Positions 17,301-25,904 of a stretch of 64,000 nucleotides of DNA are shown one piece after another. Positions within the stretch are counted from its first letter, which is position 1; every line of letters starts with the position of its first letter. The DNA is from Flavobacterium flabelliforme (GTDB lineage: Bacteria > Bacteroidota > Bacteroidia > Flavobacteriales > Flavobacteriaceae), in NCBI RefSeq assembly GCF_017948675.1, contig NZ_JAGFBU010000005.1:1-64000 (forward strand), in the 5' to 3' direction. The notes under the pieces were generated by a model. The model did no database searches. It was not told the DNA's origin and saw only the letters and a program-made list of their open reading frames with translations. The position numbers and the translations under genes are program-made.

Positions 17301-17858
17301 AATGGTGATGGTCAAATAACGGCTGATGATAGAGCAGTAATTGGTAATATTCAACCAAAATTCTTTGGTGGAATTTCAAATACATTCGCTTACAAAAGTT
17401 TTAGTCTTAGTGCATTATTTCAATATTCAGTAGGAGCAAAATCAATTTGGAATGCAATTCCTACTAGTACGCTAAATTCATTGGGAGAAAACAAGTACAG
17501 TGAATATGCTTTAAATACTTGGACTCCTGAAAATCCAAATGCGCGTTATGCAAAAACAGTTTATACAGATCCTTCTGCAAATGGAAGAACATCAGACAGA
17601 TATGTTTACGATAGCTCTTATTTAAGATTAAAAAGCTTGCAGTTTAGTTATAATTTCGATAAAACAGTATTAAATAAAATTGGAATTGATAAAGCATCAC
17701 TAACATTAACGGGTACAAATTTATTGACTTGGACAAAATGGCCTGGAATTGATCCTGAAACTTTCTCAGAAAGAGGAAATATTACAGATCAAGTGAGTAA
17801 TGAGGATCCATATCCTTTGGCTAAATCATTCTCTTTTGGAATTCAATTACAATTTTAA
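14358..17858 (+). CDS. SusC/RagA TonB-dependent transporter with STN signalling domain
   Basis: This 1166-residue outer-membrane protein has a hydrophobic export signal (about 20-43), an STN domain (about 47-118), a carboxypeptidase-D regulatory-like domain (about 136-207; QVQGIVTDKAGLPLVGVSI), a plug (about 215-330; VVLVGYGKQKRSEFSGAVSSV, then DVLKDAGATSIYGSRGANGV) and a beta barrel to the C-terminal SFGIQLQF. The STN domain marks it as a transducer that reports substrate binding to FecR. With the SusD lipoprotein downstream (12-base gap) it forms the SusCD import complex. The substrate is not a clear glycan: the neighbours are thioredoxin, peptidase and DsbD genes, not glycoside hydrolases. 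Confidence 0.95.
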   Translation: MKKQRTKGALLRILNNSNLKMKFSLLFLFTTLMQVSASSSYGQKNTVTMDVNGVALTNIFQIIENQTDFHFFYNRNELNVNQKIDLNVDKTKVVDVLGKLFSNTNISYQILGNQIVLKKVEKNNSFEIPFATEQKQVQGIVTDKAGLPLVGVSIMIEGTKVGTLTDFDGKFKLNADAAGRILLFSHLGYESRRIAYAGESSLKVVLQEELNELQEVVLVGYGKQKRSEFSGAVSSVSAKDIIQSATGTVGFDRALGGLVKGVQVSQNTGRPGAPVRINIRGITSPLSSVGGGLNQPLFVIDGVPFNVDALQGANPLSTLNPNDIESFDVLKDAGATSIYGSRGANGVIIIKTKRGKKGQAPRVNFSYATTLAQPIKTVSVLDANQYKNYYNLMLSNSVYAMNNGQLDPFYAFDFQEIADVELDFDTFTVNSNGMRPDYFGTSNTNWNKQVFRSMAVTKQANLSLSGGSDKTNYNFSTSFIDQEGLTVNDNMKQYNLGLSMDTDVTNFVKVGTSVNVGHTQEKNGDNDVLNQYTVNTSIARARPDLAPRDANGKLAGQPDYQNGFMTLEPNPLMRLSNKTDNKAYNFIGSAYLEVEPLKDLKLKTDVNASVFYNKNSSFIPKIAQTDYLFFPTDSFLNEADGLVSNITTNLTANYSFLISNHKIGLLAGAAWDRTSFNNSNHFYTGFPDDEILINANSARAVLGYSSVRLETGLYSLFSRVNYTYKDLYNATLNFRTDTSSKFGPNNKRGYFPSLSTSWNISNEEFLYGVENISSLKLRASVGRVGSTNVSDFAYLQFFQNQPGSLYNGGSAIMPDNNFPNPNIGWETTDEVNLGLDFGFFNNRLKGSFDIYDRKTTGALVKTPIPFELGPNSYFSNFMDVSNKGIEVSLGGDIVRNEDFVWSTNVNWSLNRNKLLKLNGASINPYQLDFFIEGQPVGTIKGYKVAGIFQSQDEVDALNNASPTGFYDKMSTTVGDFKMIDTNGDGQITADDRAVIGNIQPKFFGGISNTFAYKSFSLSALFQYSVGAKSIWNAIPTSTLNSLGENKYSEYALNTWTPENPNARYAKTVYTDPSANGRTSDRYVYDSSYLRLKSLQFSYNFDKTVLNKIGIDKASLTLTGTNLLTWTKWPGIDPETFSERGNITDQVSNEDPYPLAKSFSFGIQLQF

Positions 17859-17870
17859 ATCTATCAACTG

Positions 17871-19295
17871 ATGAAACAATATATAAAAAAAATTAAGACC
17901 GTTTTATTTTTGACACTTGCAACAAGCATTACAAGTTGTAGTATTGATGATATAAAACCATTTAATAAATTAACTCCTGACGATGCAGTAAGAGATGAAG
18001 CTTCGGCTCAATTAGTACTAAATGGTGTTTATAATTCAGGAAGAGCGTTTGATGTTAACTTTTTCCCTTTGCATTTAGCAGCTTTGGGGATCGAAGGTAC
18101 TTTTTCAACTGCTATTAGTGGTAGTAAAGGTTTCAATACCAATGAAGTTCCTGTTGATAATATCTTTTTGACTAATTTATATAATGGTCATTACAAAATT
18201 ATTAATTCTTGTAATTTTTTGATTCAAGAATTACAAAACGGTAAAGCCATTGGTATTTCAGAAGAAAGAAAAGGAGAAATGCTTTCTGAAGCTAAGTTTC
18301 AAAGAGCTTTTGCTTATTTTAATTTGCTTCGTTATTTTGGAGAATTTTATAATTTAAACTCTACTTATGGAGTAGTTTTGAGAACTGAATTCTCAACAAA
18401 GCTAGAAGCAAAACCAAGAAATACAGTAGCAGAAGTTTACAAATTAATTGAAGACGACTTACTTTTTGCATCAGATAAAGGACCTATTTATATAGACCAC
18501 TTCTACACAGGAAGTCTTGCTGCAAAAGCTTTATTATCTAAAGTATATTTATACGAAGGGAAATTTGCCGAATCAGCCACTTTAGCTGATGATGTGATCA
18601 CCAATGGTCCCAATGAAGGATATGAGTTAGAATTGAATTATGCTGATATTTTTGCTAAAAGTTTTAGATCTTCAGAAGTTATTTTTGCACCATTTACAGG
18701 TCCAGATAATGAAGGAAAAACAGCGATGTATCAAGTAAGTAGAATGAGATCTAGTAATACATTGAAAACTTTGGCTGATACACAAAAAGGGACAGCTAAT
18801 GATGGAAGTTTAGTAGGTTTTGGTTCTGGATTTGATCCTCGTTATGCCTTTGCTTATTCTGATAATACGAAAAAAGGAAACTCAAATGGTAAATATCCAT
18901 TTGCAGACAATCAACAATCTCAAGGAAATACTTTATATCACTTGCGTCTTGGTGAGATTTATTTAATTAAAGCCGAAGCCGAAGCGAGAAGAACAGGCGG
19001 AGATCTTGATATTGCATTAGAAAGTCTTAACGATATTAGATTTCGTGCAGGAGTAGACTTAAAAACTCTTTCTGATAAAGCGACTTTATTAAATGACATC
19101 CGTGAGGAGAAATTACTAGAACTTTTCTTTGAAAATGGAGAAAGTTGGTTTGATATTGTTCGTTATGTTAATCTTGGAAATCTTACAGCTTCATCTGCTA
19201 AAGCCAGTTTAGTTTCTCCAAATCAATTTGTATTACCAATACCATTGCAAGTAATTGCCGGTAATAAATTTATAATTCCAAACAAAGGTTATTAA
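17871..19295 (+). CDS. SusD/RagB-type substrate-binding lipoprotein
   Basis: This 474-residue lipoprotein has its lipobox Cys at about 23 (ATSITSC). It has the SusD layout: an N-terminal SusD-like domain with TPR helices (MLSEAKFQRAFAYFNLLRYFGEF) and a C-terminal RagB/SusD domain (LRLGEIYLIKAEAEAR; LLELFFENGESWFDIVRY). It acts as the lid and binding partner of the SusC barrel on the cell surface. The gene follows susC after 12 bases and is surely cotranscribed. Confidence 0.95.
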   Translation: MKQYIKKIKTVLFLTLATSITSCSIDDIKPFNKLTPDDAVRDEASAQLVLNGVYNSGRAFDVNFFPLHLAALGIEGTFSTAISGSKGFNTNEVPVDNIFLTNLYNGHYKIINSCNFLIQELQNGKAIGISEERKGEMLSEAKFQRAFAYFNLLRYFGEFYNLNSTYGVVLRTEFSTKLEAKPRNTVAEVYKLIEDDLLFASDKGPIYIDHFYTGSLAAKALLSKVYLYEGKFAESATLADDVITNGPNEGYELELNYADIFAKSFRSSEVIFAPFTGPDNEGKTAMYQVSRMRSSNTLKTLADTQKGTANDGSLVGFGSGFDPRYAFAYSDNTKKGNSNGKYPFADNQQSQGNTLYHLRLGEIYLIKAEAEARRTGGDLDIALESLNDIRFRAGVDLKTLSDKATLLNDIREEKLLELFFENGESWFDIVRYVNLGNLTASSAKASLVSPNQFVLPIPLQVIAGNKFIIPNKGY

Positions 19296-19399
19296 TCCTA
19301 ACCACTTAAAGTGAGAGTGCTTAAAAAGCGATGAATAATTTCTATTCTAACTAATTTTGTACTCTCCTTTTTTTCTATTAATTTTTTAAAAACCAAAAG

Positions 19400-20431
19400 A
19401 TGAAAAATGTATTTTTGATCGCATTACTAGTAGTTTTGCTTTCTTGCCAAAAAGTTATGCCACCAAAAGATTATGTGGTTTTACACGGAAAAATTGAAAA
19501 TCCTACAGAAGGATTGGGTTTAAGATTTTATAATCCAGTTACTTCAAAATCATTTACTGTAAAAGTAGATGCTAACGGAACTTATAGAGATACCATTAAA
19601 TTAGAAAAAGCGGCGTATTATAATGCAGTTTACGGTAATGTCTTTGGCGCTTATTTAGCTAATGATATGGATTTAGAAATTAATTTTGACGGTAAAAGTG
19701 TTTCTAAATCAGTTTCTTTTAAAGGAAAAGGGGAAAATGAGAATAATTTCTTAAAGTTCAAAACTAAATCAGAAGGAGCTTTAATTGGAGCGGATTACCG
19801 TGCTTTTTTAAACCTAAAAAAGCCAGAATTTGATGCTAAGATGAAAAAATTCACTGATGATTTTAAAGCTGAAATAGCTCAAAAAAAATCAGTACTTGAG
19901 CCTTCTTTTGTTACTACTCAACTAAAAAATTTAGATGAGTTTAATAAGAGTATGACACAACAATTTGTTGAAGAATTAAGAAATAACAGTGAACTAGGTG
20001 CTGGAAAACAGTCACCCGATTTTAAAAATTACATTAATCATGACGGTGGAAAAACTTCACTTTCTGATTTTAGAGGAAGCTACGTTTTTATTGATGTATG
20101 GGCAACATGGTGCGGTCCTTGTAAATATGAATTTCCTTTTATTGGAAAAGTAGAAAAAATGTACCATGGTAAAAACATTAAATTTGTTAGCATCTCTATT
20201 GACCGTTTGAAAGATGAACAAAAATGGCGTGATATGATTAAGAAAGAAGGATTAGTAGGAATCCAACTTTTGGCAGATAAAGAAATTAATTCTTCATTTA
20301 TTGCAGGATATTACATTCAAGCCATTCCACGTTTTATCATTTTAGATAAAGAAGGTAAAATCATCAATTCTGATTCTCCTAGACCATCGGAACCAGAATT
20401 ATTAGATATCTTAAATTCTCTTGATCTTTAA
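19400..20431 (+). CDS. TlpA-like thioredoxin lipoprotein with DUF4369-type N-terminus
   Basis: This 343-residue protein has a lipobox ending LLSC at residue 16, a DUF4369-like beta domain (about 25-130), a helical middle, and a C-terminal TlpA/AhpC-type thioredoxin fold (about 203-343) with the redox motif C238-G-P-C241 in WATWCGPC. The cis-Pro loop is AIPRF. It probably sits in the periplasmic leaflet or at the surface and reduces disulfides. It lies 104 bases after susD, and the DsbD that could supply electrons is encoded two genes later, so the locus may break down disulfide-containing peptides or proteins. Confidence 0.92.
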   Translation: MKNVFLIALLVVLLSCQKVMPPKDYVVLHGKIENPTEGLGLRFYNPVTSKSFTVKVDANGTYRDTIKLEKAAYYNAVYGNVFGAYLANDMDLEINFDGKSVSKSVSFKGKGENENNFLKFKTKSEGALIGADYRAFLNLKKPEFDAKMKKFTDDFKAEIAQKKSVLEPSFVTTQLKNLDEFNKSMTQQFVEELRNNSELGAGKQSPDFKNYINHDGGKTSLSDFRGSYVFIDVWATWCGPCKYEFPFIGKVEKMYHGKNIKFVSISIDRLKDEQKWRDMIKKEGLVGIQLLADKEINSSFIAGYYIQAIPRFIILDKEGKIINSDSPRPSEPELLDILNSLDL

Positions 20432-20463
20432 TTATTAATTCAAAAGCATCAATTATTAGAACT

Positions 20464-20495
20464 AAACCTATGATTTTTTTAATTTTCATAGGTTT
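20464..20495 (+). terminator. Hairpin after the TlpA-like gene
   Basis: AAACCTATGA (20464-20473) pairs perfectly with TCATAGGTTT (20486-20495) around a T-rich loop. It has no long T-tail on either side, so it may act as a bidirectional or weak terminator at the end of the sigma-SusCD-TlpA unit. Confidence 0.55.
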
Positions 20496-20600
20496 GGTAA
20501 TTGATCGCTTAATGTTATTGATTACAAGTATTATATTATTTTGTTTCGATTTTTAAAATGAGAATCGGTAACAGAACAGGCATATTTATGCTGTTTTTTT

Positions 20601-20734
20601 GCGTGAGGGATTGCAGTGAAGCTCTTTTTTATGAAATTCTCGTTTTTGAACGAGAATTTGATAAAAAAAGCGGGAACGTAAAGCCCGACCTGACGAGGCA
20701 AGGAGGAACGACGAAGCAATCTGAAAGGTCACGC
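20601..20734 (+). repeat. Multi-stem extragenic element (structured repeat or RNA)
   Basis: Nested stems are visible: GCGTGA (20601-20606) with TCACGC (20729-20734), GATTGC (20609-20614) with GCAATC (20716-20721), and an 11-bp inner hairpin AAATTCTCGTT (20634-20644) with AACGAGAATTT (20649-20659). The right part contains the GC-rich block AAAGCCCGACCTGACGAGG. Elements with this GCGTGAGGGATTGCAGTG... layout recur between genes in flavobacterial genomes as I remember them, but I know no accepted name. ORFs that cross it on both strands are shadows. Confidence 0.65.
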
Positions 20735-20819
20735 CCAAAGCAAACATTTCTTTTTTTTAATTACTAAATAGTGTAGTGCTTTTGTAAACTACCTATCTAA
20801 AATTTACTATTACATAAAC

Positions 20820-23627
20820 ATGAAAAATCTATTAACCGTATTTTTTCTCTCTTTGGCAGTGCACACAATTACTGCACAAGAACTAAAATTGAATGATCCG
20901 CTTCCGGTAAATACCAGAATTAAAAAAGGAGTTCTTAAAAATGGAATGACCTATTACATTTATAAAACGGATGTAATAAAAAATGTGGCAAGTTATTATA
21001 TTATACAAAATGTAGGTTCGGTTTTAGAAAATGATGATCAACAAGGATTGGCGCATTTTCTAGAGCACATGGCTTTTAACGGGACTAAAAATTTTCCTGG
21101 GAAAGGGGTTTTAAACACGCTTCAAAAACATGGAGCCGTTTTTGCAAAAGACATTAATGCGTATACCGCTTTTGACGAAACGGTTTATAATATGGATAAT
21201 ATCCCTACAAATGTTCCGGGACTTATTGATACTTCCTTATTGATTTTGCATGATTGGGCAGATGGTTTATTGCTGACTGAAGCTGAAATTGATGCGGAAC
21301 GTGGCGTAATTAAAGAGGAGTGGAGAACCAGACAAAATGGGTATATGCGTCTTTTTAAAAAATCGTTACCAGCGATGTTTAATAACACCAAATATGCAGA
21401 TCGTATGCCTATTGGTTTAATGAGCGTAGTTGATAATTTTAAATACAAAGCACTTAGAGATTTTTATCACGATTGGTATAGAACAGATTTGCAGGCGATT
21501 GCTGTTGTGGGTGATGTTGATGTAGCTGAGATTGAACAAAAAATTCAAAAATTATTTTCTCCAATAGAAGCTATAAAAAATCCTATTGAGCGTTTTGTAA
21601 TACAAATTCCTGATAATAAAGTGATGCTTTATAATTTAGGAATAGATAAAGAAGTGGCAACCTCAACGATTTCTTTTACCATAAATCAACCAAAATCTTT
21701 AAAAGACGAAACTGTTGCTGATATTAAAGAATCTTTATTTAGCGGAATGATTTCAAGAATGTTGAGCTCTAGATTAAGAGAGAATTCTCAAAAACCAGAC
21801 GCTCCATTTGTATCGGCAAGCGCTAGTTTTCAAAGTTTTGCTAGAGCAAAAAATAATTTCGGACTGTTGATTTCACCTAAACCAAATAATCAAGTAGAAG
21901 CTTTTAAAGTTGCTTTAATAGAGCTAAATAGAGCCGTGAAATTTGGTTTTACACAAGCAGAAATTGATAGAACGATGGCAGTGTACAACAATTATTACCA
22001 AACTAAAATTAGTAAAATTGATCAAACACCTCATGCAGAAATAGTAAATACGATTCAGAAAAACTATTTAGAAAATGAGGCAATGACAGACATGCCAAAA
22101 GAGTATGAAATCGTTAAAACGATTTTTGCTACAATGACTCCTAAAGATTTACAAGATTTTATTCAAAAATTATACTCTCCAGAAAACAGAGTTCTTGATG
22201 TAACGGGTGTTGAAGGAGAAAATAATCTTTCTGAAGCTGCAGCTTTACAATTGATTAAGGAAGTAGAAAATGATGCTACTATAACTGCTTACACGGATGA
22301 ATTTGTGGGTAAAACATTGATTTCTGGTCTGAAAATAAAAGCAGGAAAGATAAAATCTGAAAAAGTAAATAAAGAAATAGGCTCTACCCGTTTTGTGTTG
22401 AGCAATGGAGTAGTAGTAGATTATACATTTACCGATATCGAAAAAAACAATGTGCTTTTAGAAGCGGCTAGTTTTGGAGGTAATTCTTTAGTAAAAGATG
22501 CTGATCTTCCATCGGCAGCCATGGTTAGTACTTTAATGGGAATGTCTGGTTTAGGCGATTATAATGCGACAGATTTAAGAAAAGTATTGGCAGGTAAAAA
22601 TGCGAATGCCAGAATTGGTATTTCGGATTTAGAAGAAAATATTTCGGGTATGACCACTACTAAAGATATCGAAACATTATTGCAAATGATTCATTTACAG
22701 TTTGTAAAACCTCGTTTTGACGAAGATAGTTTTAAAGTTTTATTGAACAATTTAGACAATAGTTTGATTCAAAGAAAGAATGATATTGCCTATAAAATGG
22801 AAGATAGCATCACTACAACTTTGTACGGATTTAATAATCCTAGAAAACGTTTGTTTGATGAAAAGTATATCAAAGATATTTCATTCGAAAAAATTAAAGC
22901 TATTTATCTTGATCGTTTTAAAAATCCTGCTGACTTTACTTTCTTTATTGCAGGTGATATTTCAAAAGAGGATCTAAAACCTTTGCTGGAGAAATACATT
23001 GCTAGTTTGCCGACTACTAAGAAAAAAGAAAAATGGCAAGATAATTCGGTTTCTTGGTTAAAAGGAACGAACAAAAAAGAAATTTTCATGGCCATGGAAG
23101 ACCCAAAAGCTACGGTAAGAATTGCTTTTAAAAATCCATTTACGTATAGCTTAAAAAACACTTATGTTCTAAAAGCGTTTCAGGATGTTCTTGAAAATAG
23201 ATTGTTAGAAACTTTGAGAGAGCAAGAAGGTGGAACTTATGGAGCCAGCGTTTTTAGCTCTTTACCAAAAAGACCCAAACAAATAGCTAGTTTTTATGTT
23301 TATTTTGATTGTGATCCTGACAAAGTAGATAAGTTGGTAGCGATTGTTCATGAAGAAATAGAGAAAATTAGAAAAGGAGACATCGATAAAGAAGATTTAG
23401 ATAAAGTATTGACTAGTTATTTAAAAGACCTGAAGGAGGAAAAAGAATATACAAATTACGGTTTGAATGTAATGTATGACTACACCATCGAAGGATACAA
23501 TAGAAATGATGCGGCCAATAATTTAGATCTAATAAATTCGGTTACACCACAAGATGTTCAAAAATTGGTCAATACAATTTTGGACAAAGCAGAAAGTTTC
23601 GAATTTATATTTAAACCTCAAAAATAA
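20820..23627 (+). CDS. M16-family zinc metallopeptidase (pitrilysin type)
   Basis: This 935-residue protein has a signal peptide (1-19, HTITAQ) and two M16 halves. The active half carries the inverted zinc motif H79-F-L-E82-H83, with the third ligand E160 in AERGVIKEEW at the expected distance of about 76 residues. The second half (about 480-935) is the inactive partner with the conserved R/Y region near the C-terminus (LREQEGGTYG). It should degrade peptides in the periplasm. It follows the SusCD/TlpA genes across the structured element and fits a peptide-uptake role. Confidence 0.93.
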   Translation: MKNLLTVFFLSLAVHTITAQELKLNDPLPVNTRIKKGVLKNGMTYYIYKTDVIKNVASYYIIQNVGSVLENDDQQGLAHFLEHMAFNGTKNFPGKGVLNTLQKHGAVFAKDINAYTAFDETVYNMDNIPTNVPGLIDTSLLILHDWADGLLLTEAEIDAERGVIKEEWRTRQNGYMRLFKKSLPAMFNNTKYADRMPIGLMSVVDNFKYKALRDFYHDWYRTDLQAIAVVGDVDVAEIEQKIQKLFSPIEAIKNPIERFVIQIPDNKVMLYNLGIDKEVATSTISFTINQPKSLKDETVADIKESLFSGMISRMLSSRLRENSQKPDAPFVSASASFQSFARAKNNFGLLISPKPNNQVEAFKVALIELNRAVKFGFTQAEIDRTMAVYNNYYQTKISKIDQTPHAEIVNTIQKNYLENEAMTDMPKEYEIVKTIFATMTPKDLQDFIQKLYSPENRVLDVTGVEGENNLSEAAALQLIKEVENDATITAYTDEFVGKTLISGLKIKAGKIKSEKVNKEIGSTRFVLSNGVVVDYTFTDIEKNNVLLEAASFGGNSLVKDADLPSAAMVSTLMGMSGLGDYNATDLRKVLAGKNANARIGISDLEENISGMTTTKDIETLLQMIHLQFVKPRFDEDSFKVLLNNLDNSLIQRKNDIAYKMEDSITTTLYGFNNPRKRLFDEKYIKDISFEKIKAIYLDRFKNPADFTFFIAGDISKEDLKPLLEKYIASLPTTKKKEKWQDNSVSWLKGTNKKEIFMAMEDPKATVRIAFKNPFTYSLKNTYVLKAFQDVLENRLLETLREQEGGTYGASVFSSLPKRPKQIASFYVYFDCDPDKVDKLVAIVHEEIEKIRKGDIDKEDLDKVLTSYLKDLKEEKEYTNYGLNVMYDYTIEGYNRNDAANNLDLINSVTPQDVQKLVNTILDKAESFEFIFKPQK

Positions 23628-23705
23628 TATTCAAAACATCTTTCGTTACTACTTATGTTTTGTATAAGTATTTTGAATTAGTAAGCAACCAACGAAAGTA
23701 TTTAT

Positions 23706-23735
23706 TGGGTCATTTAAATATGGCCCTTTTTTTTA
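23706..23735 (+). terminator. Probable terminator after the M16 gene
   Basis: GGGTCAT and ATGGCCC (23706-23726) form an imperfect short stem directly followed by a run of eight T. An additional CTTTCGTT/AACGAAAG inverted repeat lies just upstream (about 23641-23699). Confidence 0.6.
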
Positions 23736-23760
23736 CTTCAATCTTAAAAATTAAATTCTA

Positions 23761-25824
23761 ATGAAAAAAATAATAATTCTTTTAGCCTTTTTTATAAGTG
23801 CTATTTCTTTTTCTCAAATACACAATCCCGTAAAATGGTCTACTTCAGTAGTAGCTGTTGGAGAGGGACAATTTGATTTGGTTATCCAGACTACTATTGA
23901 AGACGGTTGGCATTTGTATTCTCAAAGTGTTCCTGATGACGGACCAGTTCCTACAGCTTTTACTTTTACCAAAAATGCAAACTTTGAATTAGTAGGAAAA
24001 CCTACTGAAGGAACGGGACGTACGATTAATGATCCTGTTTTTAATATGAAGATTAAGTTTTTTGAAAGCAAAGCTGTTTTCAAACAACGTATTAAGTCAC
24101 TTTCAAAAAAAGCTTTTAAAGTGGTAGCTGAAGTAGAGTTTATGGTTTGTAATGATGCCAATTGTTTGCCTCCATCTTATGTCGATTTGAATTTTCAAAT
24201 TCCAGAAAATACTTTAGTTGCAGCTATTAAAGAAGAAGTAGCAGTAGAAAAAGAAGCCGTTTTAATTGCTGCCGAAAAAAACACAATAGATACTTTAGAA
24301 AAAGAAGAAGTAGCTATAGATTCGACTGCTAAAGCTGAAATTAAGGCAGAGAAAACGACACTAAATAAAAATAAAAAAGAAACGGATAGAAGCTTGTTAG
24401 CCATCTTTATCATTGCTTTCTTTTCTGGATTTGCAGCTTTGTTGACACCTTGCGTGTTCCCAATGATTCCGATGACGGTGAGTTTCTTTACCAAACAAAG
24501 TAAAACTAGAGCCAAGGGAATAAAAAACGCCATAATCTACGGCTTATCTATTATTATCATTTATGTGTTGTTAGGTTCAATCGTAAGTGCTGTTTTTGGT
24601 GCCGATGCTTTGAATGCATTGTCGACTAATGTATGGTTTAATATTATTTTCTTTGTGCTTTTGATTGTTTTTGCAGTTTCCTTTTTAGGTGCTTTCGAAA
24701 TTATGCTTCCTAATTCATGGGCAAATAAAGTAGATACAAAAGCAGATAAAGGTGGATTAATCGGGATTTTCTTCATGGCTTTAGCCTTGGCAATCGTTTC
24801 TTTTTCTTGTACAGGTCCAATCGTGGGAACTTTATTAGTACAAGCAGCAGCTGGCGGAAATCAAGTAGGTCCAATCGTAGGGATGTTAGGTTTTTCTTTG
24901 GCATTAGCCATTCCGTTTGCCTTATTTGCCGCTTTCCCAGGATGGTTAAACTCCTTACCAAAATCAGGTGGATGGTTGAATACTGTGAAAGTAGTTTTAG
25001 GATTTTTAGAACTAGCATTAGCTTTCAAATTCTTGTCGAATGCCGATTTAGTCCTACAATTGCATTTACTAGAGCGCGAAGTTTTCTTATCGATTTGGAT
25101 TGCTATTTTTGGTGCTTTGTCTTTTTACCTTTTTGGAAAAATTCAATTGCCACATGATTCTCCTTTAACACATATCTCTGTTGGAAGATTAAGTTTAGGT
25201 TTACTGACATTAACTTTTACCATTTACATGATTCCAGGTTTATGGGGAGCACCTCTAAACTTGATCAGCGCTTTCCCACCCGCACAACATTACAGTGAAT
25301 CTCCTTATGGAGTTGGATCTTCTCAAGGTGGTGGATCTACTGCAGCAACTGTCGAAATTCCTGAAGGAGCACATTTAATGGCACCACATAATATTTTGGC
25401 TTTTACAGATTATGATTTAGGCATGGCTTACGCCAAAAAAGTAAATAAACCGGTTATGTTAGATTTTACAGGTTATGCTTGTGTAAATTGTAGAAAAATG
25501 GAGCAACAAGTTTGGCCAAAAGAACAAATTCTATCCATCCTAAAAAATGATGTAGTGCTTATCTCATTATATGTAGATGATAAAAGACCACTTCCTGCAG
25601 GAGAAGAAATCGAATCTAAACTAAGACCAGGTAAGAAACTGAAATACGTTGGACAAAAATGGAGTGAATTTCAAACCATAAAATACAAGGCGAACGCTCA
25701 ACCTTTTTATGTATTGACGGACAATGAAGGAGAAAATTTAATTGATCCTGTTGGTTATACTCCAGATGTCGAAGAATATCAAAATTGGTTAAAAACAGGA
25801 GTGGCTAATTATAATAAAAAATAA
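23761..25824 (+). CDS. dsbD: Thiol:disulfide interchange protein DsbD
   Basis: This 687-residue protein has the three DsbD parts: a signal peptide (about 1-18) and periplasmic N-terminal domain with a CNDANC-type cysteine pair (near residues 130-135), eight or so membrane helices (about 210-490) with the redox cysteines in [12 protein letters not shown] and [10 protein letters not shown], and a C-terminal thioredoxin domain with CVNC near residue 575. A Lys/Glu/Ala-rich linker (about 155-205) separates the first two parts. It carries electrons from cytoplasmic thioredoxin to periplasmic acceptors, here plausibly the TlpA-like lipoprotein encoded upstream. Confidence 0.95.
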   Translation: MKKIIILLAFFISAISFSQIHNPVKWSTSVVAVGEGQFDLVIQTTIEDGWHLYSQSVPDDGPVPTAFTFTKNANFELVGKPTEGTGRTINDPVFNMKIKFFESKAVFKQRIKSLSKKAFKVVAEVEFMVCNDANCLPPSYVDLNFQIPENTLVAAIKEEVAVEKEAVLIAAEKNTIDTLEKEEVAIDSTAKAEIKAEKTTLNKNKKETDRSLLAIFIIAFFSGFAALLTPCVFPMIPMTVSFFTKQSKTRAKGIKNAIIYGLSIIIIYVLLGSIVSAVFGADALNALSTNVWFNIIFFVLLIVFAVSFLGAFEIMLPNSWANKVDTKADKGGLIGIFFMALALAIVSFSCTGPIVGTLLVQAAAGGNQVGPIVGMLGFSLALAIPFALFAAFPGWLNSLPKSGGWLNTVKVVLGFLELALAFKFLSNADLVLQLHLLEREVFLSIWIAIFGALSFYLFGKIQLPHDSPLTHISVGRLSLGLLTLTFTIYMIPGLWGAPLNLISAFPPAQHYSESPYGVGSSQGGGSTAATVEIPEGAHLMAPHNILAFTDYDLGMAYAKKVNKPVMLDFTGYACVNCRKMEQQVWPKEQILSILKNDVVLISLYVDDKRPLPAGEEIESKLRPGKKLKYVGQKWSEFQTIKYKANAQPFYVLTDNEGENLIDPVGYTPDVEEYQNWLKTGVANYNKK

Positions 25825-25841
25825 ATAACGAAATCGATTAT

Positions 25842-25880
25842 AAAAAAGCATTCCAATTCTAAAAATGGAATGCTTTTTTT
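25842..25880 (+). terminator. Rho-independent terminator after dsbD
   Basis: AAAAAGCATTCCA pairs with TGGAATGCTTTTT around a ten-base loop, followed by T. It is the strongest terminator of the region and separates dsbD from the aminotransferase gene. Confidence 0.9.
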
Positions 25881-25904
25881 ATCAATAAACTAAATGTACT
25901 GAAT

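Noticed and set aside
20531..20767. Two overlapping small ORFs on opposite strands
   Set aside because: Both run through the multi-stem extragenic element and have translations with no protein-like pattern.
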